This document shows positions 18,152 to 27,926 of a stretch of DNA of 64,000 nt, piece after piece. The position numbers and the translations under genes are program-made. The notes beneath the pieces were generated by a model that saw nothing but the letters and a program-made list of their open reading frames with translations, searched no databases and was not told the DNA's origin. Positions within the stretch are counted from its first letter, which is position 1, and every line of letters begins with the position of its first letter. Origin of the DNA: Spirosoma sp. 48-14 (lineage in GTDB: Bacteria > Bacteroidota > Bacteroidia > Cytophagales > Spirosomataceae); the NCBI RefSeq assembly GCF_001898575.1, contig NZ_MKUD01000041.1, forward strand, positions 62,001 to 126,000, given 5' to 3'.

Positions 18152-21100
18152 ATGAAAAAACTGATACGTCTGCTACTCCTTTTCGGGGTAGTCCTGGGAG
18201 GAGTACGGCCGGGATTTTCGCAGGTGCTGGCCAAAGCCCAACAACTTCAACAGCGGGACACCTACCCAAAAGGGGCTTCACTGAGGCTAAAGGATGTCCT
18301 GAAGAAGCTACAGGACCATTACGAAGTCGATATTCTTTTTTTCGACCGGAATGTGGAAGGGATGGTCGTAACCGAGAACACCATCAACTTCAATGCGAAT
18401 ATTGAGCAGAACCTCAATGCTGTGCTGAAACCGCTTGGCCTTCGCTACAAGAAAGTAAGAAACGGTGGCTATGTGGTAATGGCCAAAGAACCCGCCGGGA
18501 AGGCCGAAGCCAGCAGTAGCCAGAATGCTACGTCGCTTCAGGAGCTTCAGACCAAATCCGACCAGGAAACGGATAGCCGGGAATCCTCGCTGACACTACC
18601 CTCCAGGCTACCGTCGGAGGTTAAACTGGCCGATATTCCGGTTCAGGGAACAGTCGTAGACGATAAGGGAGAAGGGTTGCCGGGGGTTAGTATCGTCATT
18701 AAAGGGTCGCAGAAGGGGACCACCACCGATGCGCTGGGAAAGTACCGACTGGATGTGCCGAACGCATCCGCCGTGCTGATATTCAGTTACGTAGGTTACC
18801 TGGCCCAAGAAGTTACGGTGGGTAATCAGACAACCCTCGATGTGACCCTGAAAGCTGATAACAAAACCCTCGACGAAATTGTGGTGGTGGGCTACGGTAC
18901 GGTTAAAAAGAAAGATTTGACGGGTTCGGTTGGGGTGATCAGCAACAAGGAAATCAAAGACTTGGGTGTCACCCGGATTGAACAGGGGCTGGCCGGACGG
19001 GTCGCCGGGGTTCAGGTAAAAGTTGTTTCGGGTGAACCTGGTGCTGCTCCACAAATTCGTGTGCGGGGTATTGGGAGTATTTCGGCAGGCGCCAGCCCAC
19101 TGTATGTGGTCGATGGCTTTCCCACCGATAATATCCAGACCCTGAACCCCAACGATATTGAAACACTGGATATTCTGAAAGATGCGTCGGCCACGGCTAT
19201 TTACGGGTCGCGCGGCTCCAATGGCGTGGTTATCATCACCACCAAACGGGGTAAAGCCGGTAAAGCCAACATCACGCTCGACACCTACTACGGCTGGCAG
19301 AGTGTATCGAAAGTGCCCATCATGAAAAATTCGAAAGAACAGGCACAGTTCTTCTACGATGGTATGCGGAATAAAAACCTGGATGCCGGCAAAGATGTGT
19401 CGGGGCCACCAACTTCCTGGACCACCCCTGTACCGGCCATCATCATGGATGTGCTGGAAGGCCGGAACACCACCGACGAAAATTCATTGAATAAAGTGCT
19501 GGTCACAGCGCCCCAGCGCCAGATTCAGCTATCGGCAACGGGTGGTTCGGAAAACATTCGCTATGCCGTGAGCGGTGAATATTTCAATCAGGACGGTATT
19601 ATTATCAATAGCGGTTTCAAGCGGTATTCGATGCGGTCCAATATCGACGCGCAGTTGTCTAAACGCTTGGCCCTCAAAATAAGTCTTAATCCTGCGTATA
19701 CAGAGTTGCGTTCCCTTCCCTCAACGGGCGTGAGTGGTGGAACGGCCAGTACGCTGGGTATTGTTGCGTCTACCTTACAAATTCACAATTTCCGTCCTTT
19801 ACTGAATCCAGACGGAAGTTATTTTAATTATGCTGGTCTGGCTGATATGGCCGACATCTACAATCCACTTGCCGTAGCTCAGGAAACGATCACATCACAG
19901 AAAAACCTTCGATTGTTGGGGAATGTCAATCTGGAATACCAGATCCTTAATGATTTAAAATTCAATGTACTCCTGGGCGGTAGCCTGCTGACGAACAAAG
20001 GCATGTACTTTCGTCCGCAACGGGCCTATTTCGCCAACGAACTGCCAACGGGTACGGATAATGCAGGTCTGATTACCAACTGGCTGACGGAGTACACGCT
20101 GAACTATACTAAAACAGTCAATAAACACTCGATTGCGGCCTTAGCAGGTTTTACGGCTCAGAAAGAACGGGGAGAAACCAGCTCCATGACGAGCAATAAA
20201 TTTCCGAACAACCTGGTGCCTACGCTGAGTGCCGTGGGCGGACTGATCACGAACGGAACGGCCAACATCTACGAATGGTCGCTGGTGTCGTATCTGGCGC
20301 GGGTCAACTACAACTATAATAGCAAGTATTACCTGACCTCGTCGATTCGGACCGATGGCTCATCGCGGTTCGGTACGCAGAACAAATACGGTATATTCCC
20401 GTCGCTGGCCGTGGCCTGGCGTATTTCGGATGAAGCGTTCCTGAAAAACCGGCCTGAAATCACGGAGCTGAAACTTCGGGCCAGTTATGGTGTAACGGGC
20501 AATAATAACATTGGTAACTACGACCAGTATGCTACCGTCAGTTACGAAAACTATGGCCTGGGCAACAGCGTAGCGACGGCCATTGCACCCGGCCGGATTG
20601 CAAACCCAAACCTGACTTGGGAAACCCAGAGCTCGCTGAACTTCGGGGTCGATGCCAGCTTCTTTAACAGCCGGATTACAGCCTCTATCGACCATTTTAC
20701 TTCGCACAATACCAACCTGTTGCTCAACGTAAACATCCCGAATAACACGGGTTTCAGTACGGCGTTGCAGAACATCGGCGAGGTCAAAAACACAGGCTGG
20801 GAGTTTGTACTTGGAACGGTCAACATCGACCGGAAAATCAAATGGTCGACTGATTTTAACCTGTCGACCTACCGAAACAAAGTGGAGAAACTGGGGCCAC
20901 AGGGCGATCCGATCTATTCGGGCAACAACGTAACCATGATCGGGCAGCCCATCGGGATGTTCTTTGGCTGGCTGACCGACGGCATTTTCAAAACGCAGGC
21001 TGAACTGGACCGGGGCCCAGTTTATAACCCTGGCGGTAGCGACCGCTCGCACGTAGGCGACATCCGTTTTGTCGACATCAATGGCGACGGGGTCATCACC

Positions 21101-21637
21101 AATGCCGATAAAACCATCATGGGTTCGCCCTATCCCGACTTCTTCTACGGTATGACCAACCGGGTTACGTATAAAAACCTGAGCCTGAGTGTCAGCTTGC
21201 AAGGATCGAAAGGAAACATGATCTACAACACCTCACGGGGCGGTGGCAACAGCGGCCGGGCGAGGGTACGGGGCTATGCGTTCAGCAACAACTACTGGAA
21301 ATCGGAACAGGACCCCGGCGATGGCAAAACGCCCCGGCCGAATGATACACCGACGGGTGGGGTTCGCCTGCCAAGTCAGTTGTTTCTGGACACGGGTACC
21401 TACCTGCGGATCAACAACATAACTTTAGCGTACGTCGTCCCATCGGCCATTAGCCAGAAGCTCAAGCTGAACTCGCTGCGGGTGTATGTCAACGCCAACA
21501 ACCCGTTCATCTTCACGAAGAATACGGCGTTTAACCCGGATGTCAGTACGACCGAAAATCCGTTGACGCCGGGGGTAGAGGCCAACGATTACCCACTGCC
21601 CAAAAGCCTGATGATTGGTTTGAATGTAGGATTTTGA
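18152..21637 (+). CDS. SusC/RagA family TonB-dependent transporter with STN signalling domain
   Basis: 1161-residue outer-membrane importer. A signal peptide (1-24, GVRPGFSQ) precedes an STN domain (about 42-112, LKDVLKKLQDHYEVDILFFD), a linker, the carboxypeptidase-regulatory-like domain (about 165-235, VQGTVVDDKGEGLPGVSIVI), plug (LDEIVVVGYGTVKKKDLTGS, GIGSISAGASPLYVVDGFPT) and the C-terminal barrel. Long barrel segments match the region 1 SusC (for example TALQNIGEVKNTGWEFVLGT in both), so the two are recent paralogues. Divergence is greatest in the STN and linker, as expected if each signals to its own FecR. Confidence 0.95.
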   Translation: MKKLIRLLLLFGVVLGGVRPGFSQVLAKAQQLQQRDTYPKGASLRLKDVLKKLQDHYEVDILFFDRNVEGMVVTENTINFNANIEQNLNAVLKPLGLRYKKVRNGGYVVMAKEPAGKAEASSSQNATSLQELQTKSDQETDSRESSLTLPSRLPSEVKLADIPVQGTVVDDKGEGLPGVSIVIKGSQKGTTTDALGKYRLDVPNASAVLIFSYVGYLAQEVTVGNQTTLDVTLKADNKTLDEIVVVGYGTVKKKDLTGSVGVISNKEIKDLGVTRIEQGLAGRVAGVQVKVVSGEPGAAPQIRVRGIGSISAGASPLYVVDGFPTDNIQTLNPNDIETLDILKDASATAIYGSRGSNGVVIITTKRGKAGKANITLDTYYGWQSVSKVPIMKNSKEQAQFFYDGMRNKNLDAGKDVSGPPTSWTTPVPAIIMDVLEGRNTTDENSLNKVLVTAPQRQIQLSATGGSENIRYAVSGEYFNQDGIIINSGFKRYSMRSNIDAQLSKRLALKISLNPAYTELRSLPSTGVSGGTASTLGIVASTLQIHNFRPLLNPDGSYFNYAGLADMADIYNPLAVAQETITSQKNLRLLGNVNLEYQILNDLKFNVLLGGSLLTNKGMYFRPQRAYFANELPTGTDNAGLITNWLTEYTLNYTKTVNKHSIAALAGFTAQKERGETSSMTSNKFPNNLVPTLSAVGGLITNGTANIYEWSLVSYLARVNYNYNSKYYLTSSIRTDGSSRFGTQNKYGIFPSLAVAWRISDEAFLKNRPEITELKLRASYGVTGNNNIGNYDQYATVSYENYGLGNSVATAIAPGRIANPNLTWETQSSLNFGVDASFFNSRITASIDHFTSHNTNLLLNVNIPNNTGFSTALQNIGEVKNTGWEFVLGTVNIDRKIKWSTDFNLSTYRNKVEKLGPQGDPIYSGNNVTMIGQPIGMFFGWLTDGIFKTQAELDRGPVYNPGGSDRSHVGDIRFVDINGDGVITNADKTIMGSPYPDFFYGMTNRVTYKNLSLSVSLQGSKGNMIYNTSRGGGNSGRARVRGYAFSNNYWKSEQDPGDGKTPRPNDTPTGGVRLPSQLFLDTGTYLRINNITLAYVVPSAISQKLKLNSLRVYVNANNPFIFTKNTAFNPDVSTTENPLTPGVEANDYPLPKSLMIGLNVGF

Positions 21638-21669
21638 GCCGTATCACGACAACTAAACGACTTAGCCAA

Positions 21670-23109
21670 ATGAAAAAGATAATTTGTCTACTTACGCTGG
21701 CATCGGTGCTTACCACGTCGTGCCAAAAGAGTTTCATCGAATTGAACCCCATTTCCACCGTCAGTGTGGATGCCGTTTACAAAACGGATAAAGACTTTCA
21801 GGATGCTGTGGTGGGTATCTATGCCATGCTGCGGAATCAGTATCAGGACTTCTGGATCTTTGGCGATCTGCGGGCCGACGATTCCTGGCACGCGCTGGGC
21901 AATGATGCCTTCCTGGTATCGGTCGATAAGTTCAACATGAACAGCGATGCGAACCTGATGATCTCGACCTGGCGGAACTATTACAGCGCCATCAACCGGG
22001 CCAATCTGGTTCTGGCGAAACTGGAAACGGCCGACCCGGCTGTGGTGACGAACAAAGATCGGCATATGGGCGAAGCGAAGTTCCTGCGAGCGTTTGCCTA
22101 CTTCGATCTGGTACGGATTTTTGGCGATGTGCCACTGAACACCAAGCCGACAACGGCCGACGAAGGGTATACGAAAGTACGGGAGAAGGTCGATAAAATT
22201 TATGATGACGTAATCATCAAGGATCTGATGGAGGCCGAAACGAAGCTGCCCGCCAAATACACGGGCGTCGATGTGGGACGGGCCACCAAAGGGGCTGCGA
22301 AGGCTATTCTGGGACGTGTGTATATGACCCGCAAGGATTTCGTAAAGGCCGAAGCCAAGCTTCAGGAAGTGACTACACTCGGGTACGCACTCCTGCCCAA
22401 CTACAGCGATCTGTTCGACTACACCAAAGACGAACACCACAGCGAGTATATCTTCGATATTGAGTATCAGGACGGTAACCTGGGAGCGGGCAGCGGTTTT
22501 TCGAATAAGTTTTTGCCCAAATCAGCCAACTCGGCCGCCGAAACATTTTATGGGATTAAAGGTGGGGCAGGGGAGCAGAATACGCCCACACTGGCGCTGT
22601 TCGATTCCTTCGATCCGAAAGATCCCCGTCGCGACATTACTGTAGCCAAAGGATACACAGACAACAACGGGGTATTTCAGGGCTTTTTACAGATTGCCAC
22701 CTTTACGAAGAAATACCTGGCGGCCACCAACTCGCTGAACGACAGCAAAGCAAACTGGAAAGTGATTCGGTATGCTGATGTGCTGCTGATGTATGCCGAA
22801 GCGCTGAACGAAAATGGCAAAACCGATCAGGCACTTACGTATCTGAATCAGGTACGGACACGGGCTAAAATGCCAGCTTACACGACCATGACGAAAGACC
22901 AGCTACGGACGAAAATTTACGATGAGCGCGTCTATGAACTGTCGATGGAAGGCGTTCGCTGGTTCGACCTCGCCCGTACAGATCGGCTTACAACGGTGAT
23001 GGGGCCACTGGGTTACAAGCCGTTCAACGCCCTGTTCCCGATTCCATTGGTTGAGATTCAGATTATCAATAACCCATCGGTTCTGCCACAAAATCCGGGG
23101 TATAGTTGA
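21670..23109 (+). CDS. RagB/SusD family nutrient-uptake outer-membrane lipoprotein
   Basis: 479-residue SusD homologue. The ATG at 21670 gives a clean lipoprotein signal, MKKIICLLTLASVLTTSC, with lipid attachment at Cys18; an in-frame TTG at 21634 that overlaps the SusC stop would bury it. Conserved blocks include MGEAKFLRAFAYFDLVRIFG, KVIRYADVLLMYAEALNENG and the terminal PQNPGYS. It is 32 bp after SusC and would complete the SusCD uptake complex. It differs most from the region 1 paralogue in loops around residues 50-80 and 270-330, where ligand-binding loops usually lie. Confidence 0.95.
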   Translation: MKKIICLLTLASVLTTSCQKSFIELNPISTVSVDAVYKTDKDFQDAVVGIYAMLRNQYQDFWIFGDLRADDSWHALGNDAFLVSVDKFNMNSDANLMISTWRNYYSAINRANLVLAKLETADPAVVTNKDRHMGEAKFLRAFAYFDLVRIFGDVPLNTKPTTADEGYTKVREKVDKIYDDVIIKDLMEAETKLPAKYTGVDVGRATKGAAKAILGRVYMTRKDFVKAEAKLQEVTTLGYALLPNYSDLFDYTKDEHHSEYIFDIEYQDGNLGAGSGFSNKFLPKSANSAAETFYGIKGGAGEQNTPTLALFDSFDPKDPRRDITVAKGYTDNNGVFQGFLQIATFTKKYLAATNSLNDSKANWKVIRYADVLLMYAEALNENGKTDQALTYLNQVRTRAKMPAYTTMTKDQLRTKIYDERVYELSMEGVRWFDLARTDRLTTVMGPLGYKPFNALFPIPLVEIQIINNPSVLPQNPGYS

Positions 23110-23119
23110 TTGGTTTCCT

Positions 23120-23152
23120 CTTATCCCTCTCCCGTTCTGAGAGAGGGATAAG
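23120..23152 (+). terminator. Hairpin after SusD
   Basis: CTTATCCCTCTC (23120-23131) pairs perfectly with GAGAGGGATAAG (23141-23152) around a 9-nt loop; further G-C pairs extend the base. It lies 11 bp after the SusD stop and before the GH92 genes. A partial terminator between transporter and enzyme genes is likely, although the downstream T run is weak. Confidence 0.65.
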
Positions 23153-23194
23153 GGGATTTATAAAAACGTATTCCGAACCTTCCTTTTCTCAGCT

Positions 23195-25489
23195 ATGAAA
23201 CGAAATATCAGCTCATTCGTCGTTCTTGCTCTGGTGAGTTACCTGATGAGTAGTCAGGTGGGCTTTGGGCAGAAGAAACCGAATTCAGCGGATGGATTGA
23301 CGTACATTGACCCGACTATTGGCAATGTGGCCCCCCTGCTAAACAGCAATCGGCCGGTGGTTCATTTGCCTAACCAGATGGTCCGCATCTACCCCAAACG
23401 GCAGGACCATCTCGACATGCAGATCACGGATTTTCCGATGCTGTCGCAGAACGTCATTACGCCCCAAATGATCTTTGCGATCAAACCGTACTCCGGCGCG
23501 TTGGCCGATACAGGCTGGTATCGACGCCTGACCTACGATCACGATTTTGAAACGATTCATCCCTGGCATTACTCGGTCCGGCTCACCGACGACAATATCC
23601 TGACGGAGTTTACACCGGGTGCCCGCACGGGTATTTATCGGTTTACCTTTCCGGCTGGCGTGAAAAAACACCTGCTCTTATCCCACTATTATGCCAACGG
23701 CAAATACGATTTTCAGAATGGGAATGCGATTGTAGGCACCGAGGCCGTAAACGATGGCATTCACGAGCAGAAAGGCATGGCGTACCTGTATGGTGTGTTT
23801 ACGGGTAAACCGCAGACCGGCAAGCGCGATGGTGAAAAAGACTGGGGACGCTATACCGTGACGGGTACACAGGAAAAGCCGAAAAAAGTGCCGGGCGAAC
23901 GGGCCTACGCGAGTTATGCTGAGTCGGATGGTCCGGTGGTCGAGTTTCGGTATGGGGTTTCGTTCATCAGTGTCGAACAGGCGAAAAAGAATCTGGAGGC
24001 TGAACTAGCCGGGGTAAGTTTCGATCAACAGAAAGCGAAAGCACAGGCTGCCTGGGCCAAAACCATCGGTCGGATTCAGGTAGAAGGGGGAACGGAAGCG
24101 CAGAAACGGAGTTTTTATACCGCCTTATACCGTTGCTACGCCCGTATGTTCGATATGACCGAGGACGGGAAGTATTATAGCGGCTACGACAAGACGGTTC
24201 ACACCGATAAACGACCCTTCTACAACGACGATTACACCTGGGGCAATTACCTGGCCTTGCATCCGTTACGCTGCATTCTGGACCCAGACCGGGAAGCCGA
24301 TATGCTGGAATCCTACGTGCGGATGTACAAGGAGAGCGGCTGGATGCCCGAATACCCCAAGCCCTACGGGGATCGGCCCGGTATGTTTGGCTTCAAATCC
24401 TGTGTGATGTTTCTGGATGCCTACCGCAAGGGTATTCGCAACTTCGACACCAAAACGGCATTGGAAGGGATGCTGAAAAATGCCGAACAGGCCACCATGC
24501 TACCCTCCCGAAACGGCCCTAAAGGCGCGCTGGAAGATTTTTATTACGCCAAAGGCTATTACCCGGCCTTGCGACCTGGCGAAACCGAAACCGATCCGTT
24601 TGCCTCGCAGAAGCGGGGGCAAAAGCGGTCAGCGGTGGCTATTACGCTGGGCAACAGCTACGATAGCTGGGCGTTGAGTGAATTCGCTAAAGAGCTGGGG
24701 AATCAGCCCGTCGCCCAGAAATTTGCCCCCTACGCCCAGAACTACAAAAACCTATACTACCCCAAAACGGGCTTTTTCATGCCCAAAGATGCGCAGGGCA
24801 ACTGGATCGAAATCGACCCGAAGTTCGACGGCGGGCATGCGGGACTTGATTATTACAACGAGAACAACGGCTGGAATTACCGATGGAATGTACAGCAGGA
24901 CATCAAAGGGTTGACCGAACTGATGGGCGGCCCCGACAAGGTAGAGCAAAACCTCGACCAACTGTTTCGGGAAGGAGCCGACCGGCCTAAGCCCGTTTTC
25001 TGGGAGAAATTTCCCGACCAGACCGGGTTGATCGGTCAGTTTGCGATGGGCAATCAGGTGACGTTTTTTATTCCCTACCTATTCAACTACACCAATGCAC
25101 CCTGGAAGACTCAGAAGTACACCCGGCTGCTGCTGGACACCTGGTTTCAGGACAATATCTTCGGCGTTCCCGGTGATGAAGACGCCGGTTCCATGAACTC
25201 GTTTGTGGTTTTTTCGGCGATGGGTTTCTATCCGACCACACCCGGTATTCCCCGCTATTCGATCACCAGTCCACTGTTCACCAAAGTCAGTGTAGCCCTT
25301 CCCAATGGTAAAACCTTTACGGTCGTTGCCCGGAACAACTCCCGAATCAACAAGTACATCCAGTCAGCCACGCTGAACGGCAAACCATTGAAATCGCTCT
25401 CGTTTACGCATGACGAACTGATGCAGGGCGGTACGCTGGTGCTGGACATGGGCGAGAAGACCGACAAAAAATGGGAGATAATCTATTAA
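23195..25489 (+). CDS. GH92-family glycoside hydrolase (exo-alpha-mannosidase family), secreted
   Basis: 764-residue exported enzyme. The signal peptide runs to VGFGQ (about 26). The N-terminal beta-sandwich begins YIDPTIGNVAPLLNSNRPVV; the (alpha/alpha)6 catalytic domain includes WGNYLALHPLRCILDPDRE, RMYKESGWMPEYPKPYG and the hallmark near residue 670, PGDEDAGSMNSFVVFSAMGF. GH92 enzymes are calcium-dependent exo-acting alpha-mannosidases. The hallmark is shifted from the usual family form, which has G-N-E/D-D-x-G-Q-M-S, so specificity may differ from classic alpha-1,2-mannosidases. It is the first of a tandem pair, 5 bp before its paralogue. Confidence 0.85.
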   Translation: MKRNISSFVVLALVSYLMSSQVGFGQKKPNSADGLTYIDPTIGNVAPLLNSNRPVVHLPNQMVRIYPKRQDHLDMQITDFPMLSQNVITPQMIFAIKPYSGALADTGWYRRLTYDHDFETIHPWHYSVRLTDDNILTEFTPGARTGIYRFTFPAGVKKHLLLSHYYANGKYDFQNGNAIVGTEAVNDGIHEQKGMAYLYGVFTGKPQTGKRDGEKDWGRYTVTGTQEKPKKVPGERAYASYAESDGPVVEFRYGVSFISVEQAKKNLEAELAGVSFDQQKAKAQAAWAKTIGRIQVEGGTEAQKRSFYTALYRCYARMFDMTEDGKYYSGYDKTVHTDKRPFYNDDYTWGNYLALHPLRCILDPDREADMLESYVRMYKESGWMPEYPKPYGDRPGMFGFKSCVMFLDAYRKGIRNFDTKTALEGMLKNAEQATMLPSRNGPKGALEDFYYAKGYYPALRPGETETDPFASQKRGQKRSAVAITLGNSYDSWALSEFAKELGNQPVAQKFAPYAQNYKNLYYPKTGFFMPKDAQGNWIEIDPKFDGGHAGLDYYNENNGWNYRWNVQQDIKGLTELMGGPDKVEQNLDQLFREGADRPKPVFWEKFPDQTGLIGQFAMGNQVTFFIPYLFNYTNAPWKTQKYTRLLLDTWFQDNIFGVPGDEDAGSMNSFVVFSAMGFYPTTPGIPRYSITSPLFTKVSVALPNGKTFTVVARNNSRINKYIQSATLNGKPLKSLSFTHDELMQGGTLVLDMGEKTDKKWEIIY

Positions 25490-25494
25490 CCCTC

Positions 25495-27804
25495 ATGAAG
25501 ACCTCAACGCGTAATCAATCAGGAATAAAGCGAGGGCTAGCCGGTTTGCTGCTAAGCGTTTTAGCAACCCAGTTCTGTTGGGCACAATCTGGCAAACCGA
25601 CCAATTCGGCTCTAAACTACATTGATCCGACCATTGGGAATGTGGCCCCGCTGCTGAATACCAATCGGCCCGTAGCGCATTTACCCAATCAGATGGTTCG
25701 TGTGTTTCCGCATCGGCAGGACCACCTCGATATGCAGATCACAGACTTTCCGATGTTGTCGCAGAACATCATTACACCCCAGATGGTCTTCGCCATCAAA
25801 CCTGCCAAAGGTGCGTTAGCCGATACGGCCTGGTTCCGGCGGTTAACCTACGACCACGACCTGGAAGTGACGCGACCCTGGTATTACTCCGTTAAACTGA
25901 CCGACGACGACATTTTGCTGGAATTTACACCGGGTGCCCGGACGGGTATTTATCGCTTTACCTTCCCGGCGGGTGTTAAGAAAAACTTGCTCCTGTCGCA
26001 CAACTACGCCAACGGTAAATACGATTTCCAGAACGGGAACGCCGTTGTGGGCACTGAGTTTGTGAACGATGCCATCCATGAGCAGAAGGGCATGGCGTAT
26101 CTATATGGCGTATTCACTGGCAAACCCCAGACGGGTAAGCGAGATGGCGAAAAAGACTGGGGGCGCTATACGGTGAGCGGTATTCCCGAAAAGCCCAAAA
26201 AAGTGCCGGGCGAACGAGCTTATGCGAGTTATGCCGAGTCGGATGGTCCAGTCGTGGAGTTTCGGTATGGGGTTTCGTTCATCAGCGTTGAACAGGCGAA
26301 AAAGAATCTGGAAGCAGAACTCAACGGTGTCAGCTTTGACCAGCAGAAAGCGAATGGACAGGCTGCCTGGGCCAAAGCCATCGGAAAAATCACCGTAGAA
26401 GGGGGGACGGAGGCTCAGAAACGAACATTTTATACATCGCTCTACCGCTGCTACGCCCGTATGGTCGACATGACCGAAGGGGGGAAATACTACAGTGGCT
26501 ACGACAAGCAGGTGCATACCGATTCGCGACCGTTCTACACCGACGATTACACCTGGGGCAATTACCTGGCTCTGCATCCACTGCAAACTATTCTGAATCC
26601 GAAAGGTGAAGCCGACATGCTGGAATCCTACGTGCGGATGTACAAAGAGAGTGGCTGGATGCCCGAATACCCCAAGCCCTACGGAGATCGGCCCGGTATG
26701 TTTGGCTTCAAATCGAGCGTGGTGTTTCTGGATGCCTATCGGAAGGGGATACGTAATTTCGACGTCAAAGCTGCATTCGAAGGGATGCTGAAAAATGCTG
26801 AACAGGCTACGATGCTCCCGTTCCGTAACGGGCCCAAGGGCGATCTGGAAGACTTTTATGCGAAGAATGGCTACTATCCGGCGCTTCGTCCTGGCGAAAA
26901 AGAGACCGATGCGTTTGCCTCGCAGAAGCCCGGTCAGAAACGGTCGGCTGTTGCCATAACCTTGGGCGATTGCTACGATAGCTGGGCCTTGAGCGAGATG
27001 GCCAAAACGCTGGGCAACGAAACCGTTTACGCCAAATATGCTCCCCGGACGCAGAACTACCGGAATCTTTGGAACCCCAAATACAACATGTTCATACCGA
27101 AAGATGCGCAGGGCAACTGGATTGACATCGATCCGAAATTCGACGGGGGCCATAATGGGTTCGATTACTACAACGAGAACAACGGCTGGAGCTACATGTG
27201 GAATGCTCAGCAGGATCTGTCAGGCTTACGGGAGTTGATGGGTGGCCCCGAAAAAATGGAACAGAATCTGGACCAGCTTTTCCGCGAAGGTATGGAGAAA
27301 AGCAAACCCGTTTTCTGGGAAATGTGGCCCAACCAGACAGGTATGATCGGTCAGTTTGCGATGGGTAATCAGGTGACGTTTTTTATTCCCTACCTGTTCA
27401 ATTACACCAACGCATCCTGGAAAACCCAGAAATACACCCGACTGCTGCTGGACACCTGGTTTCAGGACACCATCTTCGGGGTTCCAGGCGATGAGGATGG
27501 CGGTTCGATGTCGTCGTTTGTGGTTTTTTCGGCGATGGGTTTTTATCCAACCACGCCCGGTATTCCCCGCTATTCGATCACCAGTCCCTTGTTTACCAAA
27601 GTCAGTGTAGCGCTGCCCAACGGCAAGACATTTACCATATCGGCTCCCAAATCGTCCCGTACCAATAAATACATCCAGTCGGCTACGCTGAATGGCAAAC
27701 CGCTCACCTCGCTTTCGTTTACGCATGATGAGCTGATGCAGGGCGGCACGCTGGTGCTGGATATGGGCGAGAAAACCGACAAAAAGTGGGACATGCAAAA
27801 CTGA
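25495..27804 (+). CDS. GH92-family glycoside hydrolase, tandem paralogue
   Basis: 769-residue second GH92 enzyme. The ATG at 25495 gives a signal peptide ending in FCWAQ; an in-frame ATG at 25471 lies inside the preceding gene and is rejected. It is highly similar to its neighbour along the whole length, with near-identical DNA blocks near the 3' ends (GFYPTTPGIPRYSITSPLFT in both). The same PGDEDGGSMSSFVVFSAMGF hallmark and GNYLALHPL segment are present. Substitutions cluster in the middle, so the pair may split linkages or positions of one mannan-like glycan (inference). Its stop codon directly abuts the scar of a GH42-like gene. Confidence 0.85.
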   Translation: MKTSTRNQSGIKRGLAGLLLSVLATQFCWAQSGKPTNSALNYIDPTIGNVAPLLNTNRPVAHLPNQMVRVFPHRQDHLDMQITDFPMLSQNIITPQMVFAIKPAKGALADTAWFRRLTYDHDLEVTRPWYYSVKLTDDDILLEFTPGARTGIYRFTFPAGVKKNLLLSHNYANGKYDFQNGNAVVGTEFVNDAIHEQKGMAYLYGVFTGKPQTGKRDGEKDWGRYTVSGIPEKPKKVPGERAYASYAESDGPVVEFRYGVSFISVEQAKKNLEAELNGVSFDQQKANGQAAWAKAIGKITVEGGTEAQKRTFYTSLYRCYARMVDMTEGGKYYSGYDKQVHTDSRPFYTDDYTWGNYLALHPLQTILNPKGEADMLESYVRMYKESGWMPEYPKPYGDRPGMFGFKSSVVFLDAYRKGIRNFDVKAAFEGMLKNAEQATMLPFRNGPKGDLEDFYAKNGYYPALRPGEKETDAFASQKPGQKRSAVAITLGDCYDSWALSEMAKTLGNETVYAKYAPRTQNYRNLWNPKYNMFIPKDAQGNWIDIDPKFDGGHNGFDYYNENNGWSYMWNAQQDLSGLRELMGGPEKMEQNLDQLFREGMEKSKPVFWEMWPNQTGMIGQFAMGNQVTFFIPYLFNYTNASWKTQKYTRLLLDTWFQDTIFGVPGDEDGGSMSSFVVFSAMGFYPTTPGIPRYSITSPLFTKVSVALPNGKTFTISAPKSSRTNKYIQSATLNGKPLTSLSFTHDELMQGGTLVLDMGEKTDKKWDMQN

Positions 27805-27829
27805 AATCGTCGCCCTGGATCTGGCCTAG
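27803..27829 (+). pseudogene. 3'-terminal scar of the GH42/GHL6-like hydrolase gene
   Basis: The 27 bases read E-I-V-A-L-D-L-A-stop, exactly the C-terminus of the hydrolase at 1794-3980, with only a few silent differences. The scar overlaps the GH92 stop codon (TGAAAT is shared), then continues into the same palindrome and permease leader found in region 1. It is therefore a remnant left when the region between SusD and the permease was replaced by the GH92 genes. Confidence 0.8.
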
Positions 27830-27832
27830 TGA

Positions 27833-27901
27833 GTGGTGTCGGTTTCTCAAAACCGACATTTCGCGTCAGCAATCCTGTCGGTTTTGAGAAACCGACACCA
27901 C
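27833..27901. repeat. Head-to-head pair of REP-like palindromes (BIME-like)
   Basis: Unit A (27833-27858, loop CTCA) and unit B (27876-27901, loop TGAG) are inverted copies of the hairpin at 1761-1790, separated by 17 bp. The outer arms GTGGTGTCGGTTT and AAACCGACACCAC can also pair with each other, closing the whole element. It lies 25 bp before the permease start; the sequence from unit B to the start codon is nearly the same as in region 1. Confidence 0.75.
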
Positions 27902-27926
27902 AAAACGAACATAACCATTTCAAATT

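Noticed and set aside
20360-21202. 280-codon minus-strand frame
   Set aside because: Antisense to the SusC barrel; a codon-bias shadow without recognisable protein features.
26101-27153. 350-codon minus-strand frame
   Set aside because: It is fully antisense to the GH92 gene, with composition that follows the real gene's codon positions.
23195-27804. Long direct repeats of about 2.3 kb
   Set aside because: They are explained by the tandem GH92 paralogues rather than by a composite transposon; no transposase or terminal repeats flank them.
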